From Heligmosomoides polygyrus polygyrus (lineage: Eukaryota > Nematoda > Chromadorea > Rhabditida > Heligmosomidae): a stretch of 64,000 nt of DNA. Positions 1-11,203 of the stretch are shown piece by piece. Numbering within the stretch: the first letter of the stretch is position 1; each line of letters opens with the position of its first letter. The stretch is from the NCBI GenBank assembly GCA_947396885.1, contig OX377202.1, positions 15,438,001 through 15,502,000 of the forward strand. The letters run 5' to 3'. The translations under genes and the position numbers were made by a program. The notes under the pieces were generated by a model. That model had not been told where the DNA came from. It did no database searches and saw only the letters and a list, made by a program, of their open reading frames with translations.

Positions 1-583
1 AGTTTGATCCTCTTAAGCCTCTTATAAGCACAGATTGTTATTGAGCGGGAAAATGGGACTCATCAGATGTACCGCTTGTTAGTTTCTTCTTCACGCTGCT
101 ATGCTTTTGCACAACGTCTGTCATGCTGTATGGCACACCTTCCGCATGAAGAGTCTTTCAGATGTCACATAGCTGAATCATGCTCTGAGAATGAGAATAT
201 GTTTGTTATTTCTTGCTGACATGCTAACTAGAGAAAGGTTTTACAAGTCCATTCTTTGCGAAACCTCGTCGAGTCTGAGCATTACTACATCGCACAATGT
301 GTTTGTAACTGTAATTCTATATAAAACGATTCACTCTGTTTCGAAGATAGGGAAGGACTCTAAATAGGCATGTGCTTTAAAAATCGGAATTGTATCTACC
401 TTTTCCACACTTCATATTTGGCATGTTTTCCATTGAATCTTGACGTCGTATTTCTTACTTATCTTATCTGAATCGTTAGTGCACATTCAATTTCAATATC
501 ACCTGCTTAATCTTGAAAAACTTATGGTCCAATTTTTCTGTCTATGAACAAAGCTGGATGTCAACGTTTATTGACGACGTTTC
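1..583. other. No recognisable feature
   Basis: AT-leaning unique-looking sequence. No open frame with protein-like composition and no repeat shared with the rest of the window was found. Confidence 0.5.
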
Positions 584-875
584 GAGCTATAAAGGATAAG
601 GATAAAGGACGGCGTTGCTCAATCCCTTCTGGGATGTCGTGGAGGCGACATGAATGCGTATTTGGCCATACAATGACCTGCGGTGGCCAGCCGATGAACA
701 AGTCAGCGCTTCATCCTTTCCAGACAAGTCTGGTACCAATTCACCGACCCCGGAGGGATGGAAGGCTTGGTTGGCCTGGGCGGGAAATCTGAACCAAGAA
801 CCTGGTGTCGGGTGTACGCGGCAGTCGCGCCTCATCCGACTGCGCTACACGCTCCCCATGCCAAGGGAGCTATAA
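584..875 (-). mobile_element. SINE-1 copy with 9-bp target-site duplication
   Basis: A copy of the tRNA-derived SINE described fully at 31588. The element body is 593-866, read on the minus strand. It is flanked by the direct repeat GAGCTATAA at 584-592 and 867-875. It carries a short internal deletion near its 3' end: the segment that normally separates the ends CCTTTTGGGATGCGCC and GGGATGTCGTGGAGG is missing. The intact duplication argues for a fairly recent insertion. Open frames that cross it on either strand are by-products of the repeat. Confidence 0.85.
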
Positions 876-1234
876 GTCATTAAAACCAATTTGTCCTGTG
901 ACGAGGTTTCTGAACTTTTAAAACCACATTTATTATAATAGTTCAGAAGCCCAAGATGCTCAGATAGTAAACAATCTGCCTTAAGCTAAGTGCTTTTCAG
1001 AGTTTCATTGAAAGAACACTACGTGCATCACATATGTATTAGCATAGCGAGCAACGCCTATACATTTAGAATGTCAGACAGTCTAGACTGCTCGTTGTCT
1101 GATATCTCCATCATATTGGTTGTTGCTAACAACTGCATGTTCTCGTTGTAACTTTGATGACGTCTCGCTTGCAAGCATTCATTATTCAGCTGGTTTTAAC
1201 AATGAAAATTACATTTTGATTTCTGTCTTTGCAG

Positions 1235-1330
1235 TGCTGCGACTTCGCGAATATTTCGAAGAATTAGAACTTCCTGACTATCTATGCCATCTGATAAACA
1301 CTGGGTATGGTCACTCACCCGAACGTGAAG
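1235..1330 (+). CDS. Candidate 96-bp internal exon with SAM-like residues
   Basis: A pyrimidine-rich acceptor (TTTCTGTCTTTGCAG) ends at 1234 and a GTA donor begins at 1331. Between them 96 bases stay open, with matching intron phases at both ends (two bases complete a codon on entry, one base is left on exit). The peptide includes LREYFEELELPDYLCHLINT, whose leucine and aromatic spacing resembles the first helices of a SAM (sterile alpha motif) protein-interaction domain. No flanking exon was recognised, and a mariner end is inserted at the putative donor, TA at 1332-1333. It may therefore be a real exon, an exon of a dead gene, or chance. The family assignment is tentative. Confidence 0.33.
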
Positions 1331-1333
1331 GTA

Positions 1334-1860
1334 TTAGGTTGTTGCAGAAGTTCTCGCCATTTTCAATTTTAGATTTTTTTTAGTTTTACAAAAAAAGCGA
1401 AACACCTCAAGAAACGAAGTAACCGCTATCACGTTCTATTACTCTTCTTCTTCTTCGAACTTTCCTGGCTTTGATTCGGAAAAGCCAGCCAGCCAGCGTT
1501 CCATGTCGTCCTCGTCATCGAACGTTTTTCCTTGCACGGCATTGGAGAGAGGCAGGAGAAGGTGGTAGTCTGATGGTGCAATATCCGTGCTGTACGGCGG
1601 CTGAGGAAGCACTTCTCATCCAACGTCGAGAACGTTCCCTTTTGGCGAGTCATTTTTGCAATCTGTGGTCGAGCACAGCCCTTCAACTATGCGGCATTTA
1701 ACGCTCAGGAAGAGAAGAAGATTGTTGTTTCAGTCGAAAGCTCTTTCTGAAGAGGAGCTGATGAGGGTGTTACCGCGTTGTTGCTGGTTGCTACAGACCT
1801 CAGTTTCAGGCACACATACTCCTCAAGGTTGTTGCCACCAACACCTCAAAAGATGATTTT
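1334..1860 (-). pseudogene. Decayed mariner transposase, 3' part with one terminal repeat
   Basis: The left boundary is a mariner-type end, TTAGGTTGTTGCAGAAG, preceded by TA at 1332-1333. Read on the minus strand, about 1640-1440 encodes YSTDIAPSDYHLL, the region of the third catalytic aspartate of D34D transposases, followed by QGKTFDDEDDMERWLAGF and a stop near 1440. Upstream, ARPQIAKMTRQK is the stretch just after the second catalytic aspartate, but it lies in another frame, so at least one frameshift separates the two. The other terminal repeat was not found and the N-terminal half is missing or unrecognisable. It is non-functional. The family is clear; the right boundary is approximate. 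Confidence 0.7.
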
Positions 1861-2440
1861 AACGCTTGTGCCATTCTGGGACTCTTTACCGTACGCTCAT
1901 TGATCGTGTTGAGTAATCTGACGAAGCAGAACAGCATCGTATTAGCTACGTAGTTCCTCGGAACGCTGCATACCTCGTATGGAGCAGTCGCTATGGATTA
2001 CACGATTCAATCATAAGTTCAATCTAGTCTCTTATCTAGTGCCGCCTCACCATCTATTCAGACATTATTCGGACTTTTTGCAGTGTAGACAATGCACAAG
2101 CGAAGACAACGCCTTGTCATCTTTTTCTTCCGATGTTCATACTTCGTGTCGTTCTCGTCATTTTCGTGCAGTTTAGTGTCTCCACTCTTTATCCTTCGTT
2201 GTTCCTTTCTTCACCACACAGTGGCATTTTGCATAGGCTTTTACGGGCACAATATGTAAGCAAAATGTCCCGGCGTAAAAGTGGAAATCGCCTCGTATCC
2301 CTAAGGAATTGCACGACATTTATCTCGCTGATCAATGTCGTCCCGTGTTGCTCACAAACACCCACCCTACTCTCCACCAGGTGCTGTCCATCAAACCTTA
2401 CCGTACGAAAAGGAATTTGCGCTGGGGTCAGATTCATAAA
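1861..2440. other. No recognisable feature
   Basis: Several short open frames overlap on both strands (for example 2133-2456), but none shows a family motif or splice context. Confidence 0.4.
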
Positions 2441-3306
2441 CGACTTACTTACTTAGCACTTAGTTCTTCCCGTGGTGTTGAGCGCATAGGGCGACGAACT
2501 CTTCCACCGCTGCCTGTCTTGGGCTATTTCTTCGCACTCCTGGCTAGGAATATTCATAACTTTCAAGCTATTCATGAACGTGCGGCGCCACGTGTTTCTT
2601 GGGCGGCCCCTGGTTCGCCTTCCTGGTGGTATCCATTGCACGGCTGATTTGGCAGGCGGTGTGCCGGCATTCGCAGTATGTGTACGGCCAAACGGAGTCA
2701 GCGCTGCGCAGCGGTTTCAAAGAGGCTGTTCGAATGGCAGCGTCGATATCTTCATTATTTGTCGGAGACATTTGCAGTGAAACGCGTTGACCCTCTGATG
2801 ATAGCTGACATCTTCCATCTTTCATTGGCATACACTGCAGTGGGGACGACTATCGAAGAATACAAACGCAGCTTGACGTTATTCGAAGTAGAAGACGACG
2901 CCCACAGTGGCTTAAGCCTCCGCAATATTGCCGTCACCTTTGCAATCCTGCATCGAACGTCGACATCAGCATCTCCGTTACTGGTGATCGTGCTTCCCAA
3001 ATAGGTAAAGCTATCCACTACTTCCAAGCGGTCCGTTCCTACGTAGATGCCGTCTTTCGGGCTCGCATTTTCTGCGTGCATGACCTTTGATTTTTCAGGA
3101 CTAATTCGGAGACAGATTTCGCTTGCTGCTTGGCTAAGTCGTTCAGTACTTTTTTGTAGGGTATCATTGCCCTCAGCCAATATGGCAATGTCGTCAGCAA
3201 AGTCCAGATCCATAAGCGTCCGCTATACCAACAGATACCTTCTCGTACTTCGGCTGTCGTTCTTCTCACTACGTAGCCGAGTGCAACGTTGAATATCAAA
3301 GGTGAG
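2441..3306 (-). pseudogene. Non-LTR retrotransposon reverse transcriptase, broken C-terminal half
   Basis: Minus-strand fragments follow one another in the order of a LINE reverse transcriptase. ALSPLIFNVALGYVVRRTT (about 3300-3240) precedes the polymerase core. DLDFADDIAILAE at 3213 downwards contains the catalytic FADD box. SFTYLGSTITSNGDADVDV follows, and the C-terminal GRRTRGRPRNTWRRTF with AQDRQRW ends near 2455. The pieces lie in at least three frames with stops between them, so no functional enzyme is possible. The endonuclease domain is absent, as expected after 5' truncation. A foldback MITE (3307-3425) sits at its upstream edge. The CR1/jockey-like versus RTE-like clade was not resolved. 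Confidence 0.78.
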
Positions 3307-3425
3307 AGTGCATAAACGATTAACCCACGCATATAAGGGGTAGAGATACCCACGATCAAACATTCATCTCTATACTTTATACCCGCATACCCGAGGTTTA
3401 ATTGTTGATGCATCCAGAACCTGGA
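3307..3425. mobile_element. Foldback MITE, copy 1
   Basis: Two imperfect inverted arms (about 3311-3358 and 3380-3425) contain AACCCACG, GGGGTAGAGATA and the outer TTGATGCATCCAGAACCTGG. The same arms occur at 11054-11203, which identifies a family of short palindromic elements. No coding capacity. It lies against the decayed reverse transcriptase and probably interrupted it. Confidence 0.6.
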
Positions 3426-4529
3426 GATTTCCACTATACGTTGCACGTATACATCTGCACGACTCTTTCGCTACTCCATTCATAGCTTTACTAAATCTCC
3501 CTTGCTACACTGAACTAAGTAGTCTCTTTTTGCATCAGCAATGTTACTAAAGCTGACCTATTTTTGCTGCTGATCTTCTCATTCCTGCATGACGGATCTC
3601 TCTTGTTTTCCGTTCTGTTTGTGTTCGCCGTAGACAATTCCACTCGCTGCCTTTAACCTGTACAATGTGCTTGCTCTACTGTAATAAAATTTTATTTCAG
3701 GGTGCGACTAGCCGTGGTCGCATACGCACAGCGGTTCTGTTCTTACTCTCGACGTACCCTTCAGTTTTATCGTAAGCACTCACTACTGGAACCTTACACT
3801 TTGTATGCAATGTTTTGAGAAGCTCCAGGTCGCCTAGAGGTGTGTTACCCCATAGTAACGCGACGCTTCATTGGTGCAAATTGCCTAGCAAATAGCTATT
3901 CATATTCGTTGATCTTAGACCGTTCTCTATCACATTCTATTACTGTTTCGAAATCACCGTACTATTGTAATATTCAACTTAATCTTTTTCATGGTGCTTT
4001 AGACAATATTCCCACACTATTGCGCTTCGACGACTCCAGAGGTCGAGAAAAAAAAATCGAAAAAATCTCGCCTAAGCATGGACTTATTTGGGATGGTGAT
4101 CACGAATATGCTTTCAAAATATGATCAATTATGATAGGCTACTATAGATTTGGGTGAGTAGAGCTGACTTCTTCAGTAGAATCGTTTTTCCACCTATGTA
4201 ATGAAACTGATTCTTTAGCACTCTAATTCAAGATTGAAGATTGTGCACGAAAAACTGGTTTCCAGGAGAATAACAGCATGGAGAGTCTCCTCCAACCAAC
4301 CTTTTCCTGAGAGGAAAAGAAATAAACCTATTGAGGAAAGGTTCGTTAAAAATTCCGCTCAATCTCTGGCAAATCGTTGAGCTAGATTTTAACGAAAAAT
4401 GTCGTTAATTCCTTTAGCTCATTAAATTAGTTAGTCCCACCAAGGGTTTAATTCTGTGCTCATAAAATGTCAGGATCCTGGAAAAATCTGTAGAAATCGT
4501 TAACCCTTAAGTGTGCACCCCTGATCGGA
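3426..4529. other. No recognisable feature
   Basis: Unique-looking AT-rich sequence. The open frame at 3840-4124 (94 residues) has no recognisable motif. Confidence 0.4.
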
Positions 4530-4960
4530 AAGGGCCGGCTTGTTTCGCCGGCTCACCAAGGCTAAAGCCATGACTATGAGTTATTCACATCGTCGGACGC
4601 CCGCTCGGCTATGTGTTGCATCGTGGCCACCGACGGCGCCCGAAATTGCTTTCAGCAATAACCTACGCCAAGTGGGAGCATCAATTAATGGCCCTCTCCA
4701 CGCAGGCACGACGAGACGGACCGACGCTCATCTGGCGCCTGGCGCCTATTTTTCGGCGAGGCGCGTCTTCATGCACTCGCCTGGTACTTCGGAGATGACT
4801 GACTGGTTTCGGTGGCCTCGAGGGAATGGAGGCATGCGGCAAACTGCGCACCTTCCTGGTGGGGAACATGCACTTCGGCGGCGGCTCTCCCTTATTAATC
4901 TCTCCTCCCGTGTCGTCTGGTCCTCCGGGACATTCCGGGAGCGTAATATATTCTGTTAAA
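4530..4960. other. GC-richer island with open frames on both strands
   Basis: This block is visibly richer in G+C than its neighbours and stays open for 139 codons on the plus strand (4540-4959) and 119 on the minus strand (4681-5040). Neither peptide matches a family I know, and length alone is weak evidence in GC-rich DNA. It could be a decayed exon, a promoter-like island or an unrecognised transposon piece. Confidence 0.3.
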
Positions 4961-5384
4961 GTATTGTTATGCTCAAATTCGGAAAGAACCCTTGTTCCTT
5001 GTTTTGCTGGGGCAAAAACGATAGCCGAAATATTCCGCATGAAGAACGCACATTGTCAGAAAATTCGACGACAAACCTGATTTACGTAATAGAAGAATGA
5101 TTGCCACGTTTTTGCTGAGAAAACAACTGGAAGTGCCGCTCTCGTTTTACTTTCGAATTGTTCGGTTTCTCCCCCTTCTCTCTCTGGAAGAAGCGAACCT
5201 GCTTTTTAGTCCCTTTTAAGGGTTCCAATCAGAACTCCTGACCTGTTACTCATCTGCTGTCAAGAATCCATAGTTCAACGGGAGTTAGAGAGAGGTACTG
5301 GTGTCTGTTTGAGAAGTCGGGCGCATGCTAGCGCAGGAGCCGGTTGCCACGTGCACTCCGAATCAATGTTCTTGTGGTTAGTTC

Positions 5385-5810
5385 GGATTTCCCATCCACG
5401 ATCCAGCAAGATTTCCTTCCTTCCGGGATTGAAGCTGCTGGTGAACGACAAAACTTTGTTTATAGGCTGGCGCAATTCTTGTTCAAGTTGCTTTACTGTT
5501 AAAGTTGCTTTAGTTAAGACTGTTTTTAGTTGAATCTCTGAGCAAAGTGCACCTTTTTGGATTTTCCATCCACGATTCAGCAGGATTTCCTTACTTCTTG
5601 GATTAGGAATTGCCTGTGAAGGACGAAGTACTGATTTGTTTATCGACAGGTGCAAGTCTTGCGGGCCAAAAACGCATTCAATTATTCAATTCAATCAATC
5701 AATTCATTTTAGTTATTCAATTGTTAGTTAAAACTCTGAGCAAAGTGCATTTTTTTGGATTTCCCATCCTCGATCCAGCAAGATTTCTTCTAGGAATTTT
5801 CTACGAAAGC
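5385..5810. repeat. Degenerate tandem repeat, unit about 175-196 bp, 2.3 copies
   Basis: The phrase TTCCCATCCACGATCCAGCA recurs with small changes near 5388, 5563 and 5759. Between repeats the phrases GGGATTGAAG or GGATTAGGAATTG, then CTCTGAGCAAAGTGCA, come back in the same order. The first full unit is about 175 bp and the second about 196 bp. Minus-strand frames across it encode a repeated peptide with PGRKEILLDRGWEI, which is a product of the repetition and not evidence of a gene. Confidence 0.75.
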
Positions 5811-5824
5811 AAGTAGAACGAAAA

Positions 5825-6141
5825 AGAATAAAGGACGGCGTTTAGTCACTTAATGGGAGGCATAAAGCATAATGGGGTAGAGAACGACGTCATTAAATTC
5901 CTTCAGGGGTACGCCATGCATTCTTCTTCGAGATATTGCGCAGGCGATTTTGAATGCGTATTTGTCCTAAACAATAACTTGTGGTGGCCACACGATGAAC
6001 AAGTCACTGTTTCATTCTTCCCACCAGGTCTGGTACCGACCCTGAAGAAAGGTAGGCTTAGTTGACCTGGGAGGGAAATCTGGAACCTGGTTGGGGTGCA
6101 CGCGATGGCCGACATCTCCTCCGACTGCGCTCCACGCGTCC
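5825..6141 (-). mobile_element. SINE-1 copy, diverged
   Basis: Carries the SINE-1 tail motif AATAAAGGACGGCG at 5825 and the tRNA-like head (reverse of GACTGCGCTCCACGCG) ending at 6141. About 50 bp of extra sequence lies between tail and body. No convincing target duplication remains, so it is older than the 31.6-kb copy. Confidence 0.75.
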
Positions 6142-7551
6142 ATATTGATAGGAATAATCCATGGATTCTTGTTCAATTGGGTGTCGTGCAGACCAATTTG
6201 AGTGCGAATTTCGCTAGCAAAAAGCGGACTTAAATGTGAAATGAATCTTCCGAAATGCTTGGCGCACTTCCGAAAAGTTTGGCATCTACCTACCTTTGCT
6301 TCGATTGCGCCACGCACTCCATTTTCTTTCACTACTACAACGAGCGGCCGATGAAAAGTGAAGTGCTTTATTGCCTACACGAAAATTTGATGCCAGTTCA
6401 CCAACTCAATTCACCGACCGGGGAATGGGCTTGTATGACCACGAATCTATTGGCAAAGATTTCTACTATGAAACTTTCCCGACTTAACCAATCAACCACT
6501 TTGGAAGGGGAAAATGTGTAATTTTGTTTTTTCGCTTTCAATTTTCTTTATTATCACTAGATGCAGATGCTGCAGCTAGTTCCTCAGCTAACCAAGCCGT
6601 TCATTCCTCGGCGGTCGGGAATTGGAGCCAGATTCGTCTGGGCGAAAACACTGACTTGATTGTCAGCCCACTTCGCTAGCAGCATTGCACGTGCATAAAC
6701 GTAATCACATGTCTAGTCAGAATAGCACTCCAAACTCTTCTGAAGATGCTGATCCTGTAACGACGGCACTGCTTTGTCTGTACTAAAAACTAATCCATTT
6801 GTTGGGAGCGACATCTCCCTAATCATCCGTTTTTGGGGGACAGCAGCCCGTGTTGTTTGTTATCTGCGGTCCATCTAGACGGACTTATATGATTAATCTG
6901 TCACTGGCATCGTATCCGCACATGATCGGTGATATGTTTTTTCACGCCGCCGGTGTCTGTTTTTGAAGTTTCAGCGAGTGATTTTTAGAAGATGCCTCTG
7001 TTTGTCTGCTCGGCTACCGTCCGCCCTCACGGGGCCGCCAGAGAAAATGAGAAAAATAGAGGCAAAATTGGGGGAGATCTCGCTTTCAAGAACGGCTGGG
7101 AAAGGGATGATAGTAACCCGAACTAGTACAACTGCTTTAAGTTTATCTTACGACTGGAGGTACCACTCACTTTCCATCTGTCGGAAGTAAAGAATGTGTT
7201 TTGAATAATTTTGTGAGTGCAAGGCTGAAAAGGTTCCTTGAAAGGTTTAAACATCTTAATGGCAGCTGAAAAAACTGTTTAAAAGCAGCACTAAAGGATA
7301 AAAGTTCCACCGGATCCAAACAATACATTATCTACAAAGCGCAAAGTTTTTGACTAGTGCTCCACGTCAAAAAATGCAAAAGCGTCAGAAAATAAACTTA
7401 CAGGTGCTATGAACAATATTTTTTAAATCTGGCAGCTTTAAACGCACCTTCTTACGTACAGAATAAAAACGAATGTAGCGATTCTTTTGCGATTTATTGT
7501 CCTATCACCTGAACCAATGGCAGCAGAATAAAATAAAAACGTTTTCCTCCT
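6142..7551. other. Mostly unassigned; possible SINE-1 remnant at 6290-6420
   Basis: Between about 6290 and 6420 the words GCGCCACGCA, CGGCCGATGAAAAGT and TTCACCGACCGGGGA echo the SINE-1 body in the expected order but with heavy divergence. The rest shows nothing I can assign. Confidence 0.3.
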
Positions 7552-7879
7552 AGTTAGAAAATAAGGATAAGGATGAAGAACGGCGGTAGTTAATCCCCTG
7601 TGGGATGCACCACACATTTTACTCTACTCCTACAGGATGTGCAGAGGGCGATTTGAATGCGTATTTGGTCATACGTAGAACGACTTGCGGTGGCCACTGG
7701 CCGGCCGATGAATAAGCCAGCGCTTTATCCTTTACAGACAAGTCTTGTATCAATTCCCAGACCTCGGATGGATGGAAAGCTTGGTAGGTATAGAGGGGAA
7801 TCCGAACCAAGAACCTGGTATGGGATGCATGCGAGAGCCGACGCTTCTTCCAACTGCGCTACACACTTCCCAGCTAGAA
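7552..7879 (-). mobile_element. SINE-1 copy with diverged target duplication
   Basis: Body 7560-7871. Flanking octamers AGTTAGAA (7552-7559) and AGCTAGAA (7872-7879) differ by one base, as expected for an older target-site duplication. Confidence 0.78.
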
Positions 7880-7999
7880 GACACACTTTAAGTTGAACAC
7901 AAAAAAAGCAATGCACGTTCGTTGACTTCAGTTAGAATCATTCTCCAGTTTTCTTGTTTCCTTCATTTCACTTAAATGCAGCGTTAGCTTACTACGAGC

Positions 8000-8152
8000 G
8001 AGTGGTGGCGAATTCGGAGGAGGCACCACGTGTCGGAGTTCCAGAACAAAGGTTCCTGGTCCGAGCTCCACCTGTGCCAGCCAAGCCTTCAGTTCCTCTT
8101 GGGTCGGTAAAGTTCTACTGGGCATGTCTGGGAAGTATAGAGCACTGCCCTC
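8000..8152 (+). mobile_element. SINE-1 fragment, opposite orientation
   Basis: Plus-strand head-side fragment: GGAGGAGGCACC, GGTTCCTGGTCCGAG (B-box region) and GCCAGCCAAGCCTTC are recognisable. The 3' tail is missing. It follows the previous minus-strand copy by about 120 bp. Confidence 0.6.
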
Positions 8153-9014
8153 TCCATCGAATTGGACACCGAAGGCTTGTTTATTTTGTTTTTAGGTTTT
8201 TGTTGCTTGCTTATCATTTTCTTATGTTTTATATTGTATGTATATGCCAAATACCCATTTAATTTCTTGCACGATATCTTATACAAGTAAAATGCGTGCC
8301 GCCTCCTAAAACGGATTGACTGAAGTTGCTCTTTATTCTTAATGTACACTAAGAAAAACATCGTGTAGTTAGATAATGTTAATTATTTATTAATATATTT
8401 TTGATTTCAATATTAATCTTTCGATTTAAAATTAACTTTATTCAATTTACTCTAATTTTGATTTTAATATTAATATTTTTATTAAGTTGTATTGTAGTTG
8501 AAAGCAATTAAGGTTGTGCTCTGACTTCGTGTCAGATTACCAATGTTTGGTATGAAAAGTGTACAGTGCATGACATCGGGTATGAAAAATCTTCAACGAA
8601 GTTTCTAGCGTCCTAAGATGAGAACCTGTTTACTTCTGTCATTTCTCACTACACTTGATCTAAGCACTGATTCAATTCCCAGCTTGGCGTCGCAAAGAGA
8701 GCAACAACATCATGCTTGACTGGGCTGTCATGACAATCTCTCACCTCGCTGCATTTCCACCTAGCAACAGGTGTTATAACGAAATTTTTGATGAAGGTGG
8801 TGACAAATCAAAACTATTCACGTTTTTATTTTTTGGCTCGTCGCTGCATACATCTTGCGGTCCTTCAGGCTTAGTGAAATTCGAATTGTTCCGCTAAAAC
8901 TGAACACAACGTCACATACATACTAGAAGAGTGTGCTGACGTCTGACAAGAGCCACACGGCTGAACAATGAATTGCTGCTGCATTCTGTATGACCACCAA
9001 ACGAATGGGGTTCC
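8153..9014. other. AT-rich, no recognisable feature
   Basis: 8370-8500 is very AT-rich with TTAATATT words. Nothing else was assigned. Confidence 0.45.
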
Positions 9015-9315
9015 TAAGGAAATAAAAGGATAAGAAGGATGAAGGGCGGCGTTATTCAGTCCCTTTCGGGATGCGCCATGCATTTTATTTCTGCGGGATA
9101 TGAATGTGTATTTGGCCATAACACAACTTGTGGTGACCAGCCGATGAACAATTCAGCGCTCTGCCCTTCCAATAAAAGTTTGTTACCAATTCACCGACCC
9201 GAAGGGATGGAAGGCTTGGTTGGCCTGGCCGTGGAATCCGAACGAGGAACCTGATATCGGATGCACGCGACAGCCGGCACCTCCGCCGACTGCGCCGCAC
9301 TCTTTCTTTAAGGAA
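9015..9315 (-). mobile_element. SINE-1 copy with 7-bp target duplication
   Basis: Body about 9022-9308, flanked by TAAGGAA at 9015-9021 and 9309-9315. The tRNA-like head lies at the right end, so it reads on the minus strand. Confidence 0.8.
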
Positions 9316-9544
9316 TAGGGTCGAGTAATTCTTTTGATTGTACAAATCTTTTTGAGGGAGGTGGACTGGTGCATGAGGAAAGACGTCATGAAAATGAAAA
9401 CTGTACCCATTCACAGAGAGAAAATTCTACACAACTAGATCAGGATTTATCTAGCTCTAGCTGAGTGATGTTAGTACATATGGAATTCCACATGAGTACT
9501 GAAATCGTTTGGCACCATCTAATTTAACAGAAAGTTTTAATTAA

Positions 9545-9872
9545 AAGATAAAGGATAAAGGACGGCGGTTTTTAATCCTATTTGGGATGCGCCACGCATT
9601 CTACTTCTACGGGATGTCGTGGAGGCGAGTTAAATGCGTATTTGGCCATACAGTGACTTGCCGTGGCAGCCGATGAACAAGTGAGCGCTTTATCCTACTC
9701 AAACAAGTCTGGGGCCAATTCACCGAGCCTGGAGGGATGGAAGGCTTGGTTAGCCTTCCATTCCTCCAGGCTCGGTGAATTGGTACCAGACTGGGCGGGA
9801 AGTCCGAACCAGGAACCTGGTATCGGGTGCACGCGACAGTAGGCGCCTCCTCCGACTGCGCTTCAAGCGCCC
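9545..9872 (-). mobile_element. SINE-1 copy with an internal inverted duplication
   Basis: A nearly complete copy in which a 32-bp internal segment is duplicated in inverted orientation: arms 9715-9746 and 9752-9783 match at 31 of 32 positions around a 5-bp loop. Because of this the expected sequence between the loop and the B-box is rearranged. Such a structure fits template switching during copying or repair. Confidence 0.8.
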
Positions 9873-9884
9873 AAGGTTCTAATT

Positions 9885-10115
9885 AGAGCGTATAAAACAT
9901 ATATAAGACCCATCATGGAATGCAGCTCATCAGTGTTCTGTCCTCTCAAAAGGAGGGATGTTGATTTGTTGGAAAAGGCACATAATAACTTTACAAGGAA
10001 GGTGATGATGAGACAAAATTCGAATGCTCGAAAATTGTCGCTATTCGAATATACTCGGTTACTCGAAATTTTTGAAAGAGCACAACTGTACTATACGTCT
10101 CGAATGAACAAATAA
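9885..10115 (+). pseudogene. LINE reverse transcriptase C-terminal fragment (CR1-like)
   Basis: The frame from 9885 reads RAYKTYIRPIMECSSSVF, then RRDVDLLEKAHNNFTRKVMM and a stop at 10115. The signature 'Y-R-P-I-x-E-x-S-S-V-F' followed by 'D-x-x-x-L-E-K-x-x-x-x-F-T-R' is typical of the region after the polymerase domain in CR1/jockey-type LINE proteins. The polymerase core is absent, so it is a fragment. It abuts the SINE that ends at 9872. Confidence 0.7.
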
Positions 10116-10979
10116 AACACGGATAAGACCATGTTTCATCACTTATATAGGCTTCTAAATGTGGTGAACTCGTTTCCAGTCAAAAGCGACAATCTTCTCG
10201 CAAGCAGTTTGCCGAAAAGTGTATTTATAACGCTCGTTGGAAGAAATGTCACCCTCGATCCGCCTTGATCTTGTAGGCGTTTTTATAAGTCTCATTTCGT
10301 TCCGCATATGCAAATTGTATACTGTACCGTTGCGTGTATAATGCAAGCTTTAAAAAATATTTTTAAAAAATCACCTCACACACTGCTTGCTCTTTAGCAT
10401 TTCCATCCATATCCGCTTTGACTCCCTGTTGAAGCTCAGAGGCATTACCTAACCTGATTTGGGCAATGCTCTGATAAGTACCAAAAAAGCACATAAGAGG
10501 TTTAAGATTTGAAGATTGGAAGTTCACTTTTATGTAATTTCAGATTATTGTCTGAATTTTTATAGCCTTTTAAAGGATATTCTGTATTTTATGCCCAAGA
10601 AGATCTGACTGGTTAGTCGCCGAGATCAGCCATGTACGCATGGAATCGTTTCTGGTGTATGAAAGCGGAAGATCGTGCAATCGACTCCTGAGACAATCCG
10701 ATTTCGCGAATAGCGGAAAACATCCGAGAGCCCTCCCCTACCACAGCGCAGCAGAACACATGCTCACATCGCACGCGAGGCTATTCGCTCTCTCAGGCCA
10801 ACGACATCTGCAAACGCAATTCCTCTAATTAGGCCTTCTTCTGCAAAGACCGTTTTCTCATTACTCGTGATGAACTTCACGAATATAGCACCACACGAAA
10901 AGAGTACGGTATCCATCATAACTTCCTTCATTTACGAGTTCCTATTGCTTCTTGCAGACAGGAAAATAATACTTTGCAC
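10116..10979. other. No recognisable feature
   Basis: No motif, repeat or splice-flanked open frame was recognised. Confidence 0.4.
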
Positions 10980-11009
10980 AATAAAGTGCACTTTCAGATG
11001 CACTTTATT
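10980..11009. repeat. Small perfect hairpin
   Basis: AATAAAGTGCA (10980-10990) pairs with TGCACTTTATT (10999-11009) around an 8-base loop. Confidence 0.7.
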
Positions 11010-11053
11010 GCATCTGAAGGTCTATTGCAGACACCGTCAATTCCGAGTGGCAT

Positions 11054-11203
11054 CTGAGGTCGGATTCATCAACAATTGAACCCGTGGGTGTGCTAAGTAT
11101 AAGGGATAGAGATAAAGCAAGAGTCAGAGACGTTGACTTCATCGTAGGTATCTCTACCCCCTATACCCACGGGTTAGTCGTTGATGAATCCGGCCCCTGG
11201 TAA
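11054..11203. mobile_element. Foldback MITE, copy 2
   Basis: Left arm starts GGTCGGATTCATCAACAATT and right arm ends CGTTGATGAATCCGGCC. Inside them AACCCGTGGGT pairs with ACCCACGGGTT. The centre is about 45 bp of unpaired sequence. It is homologous to the element at 3307-3425. No coding capacity. Confidence 0.65.
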
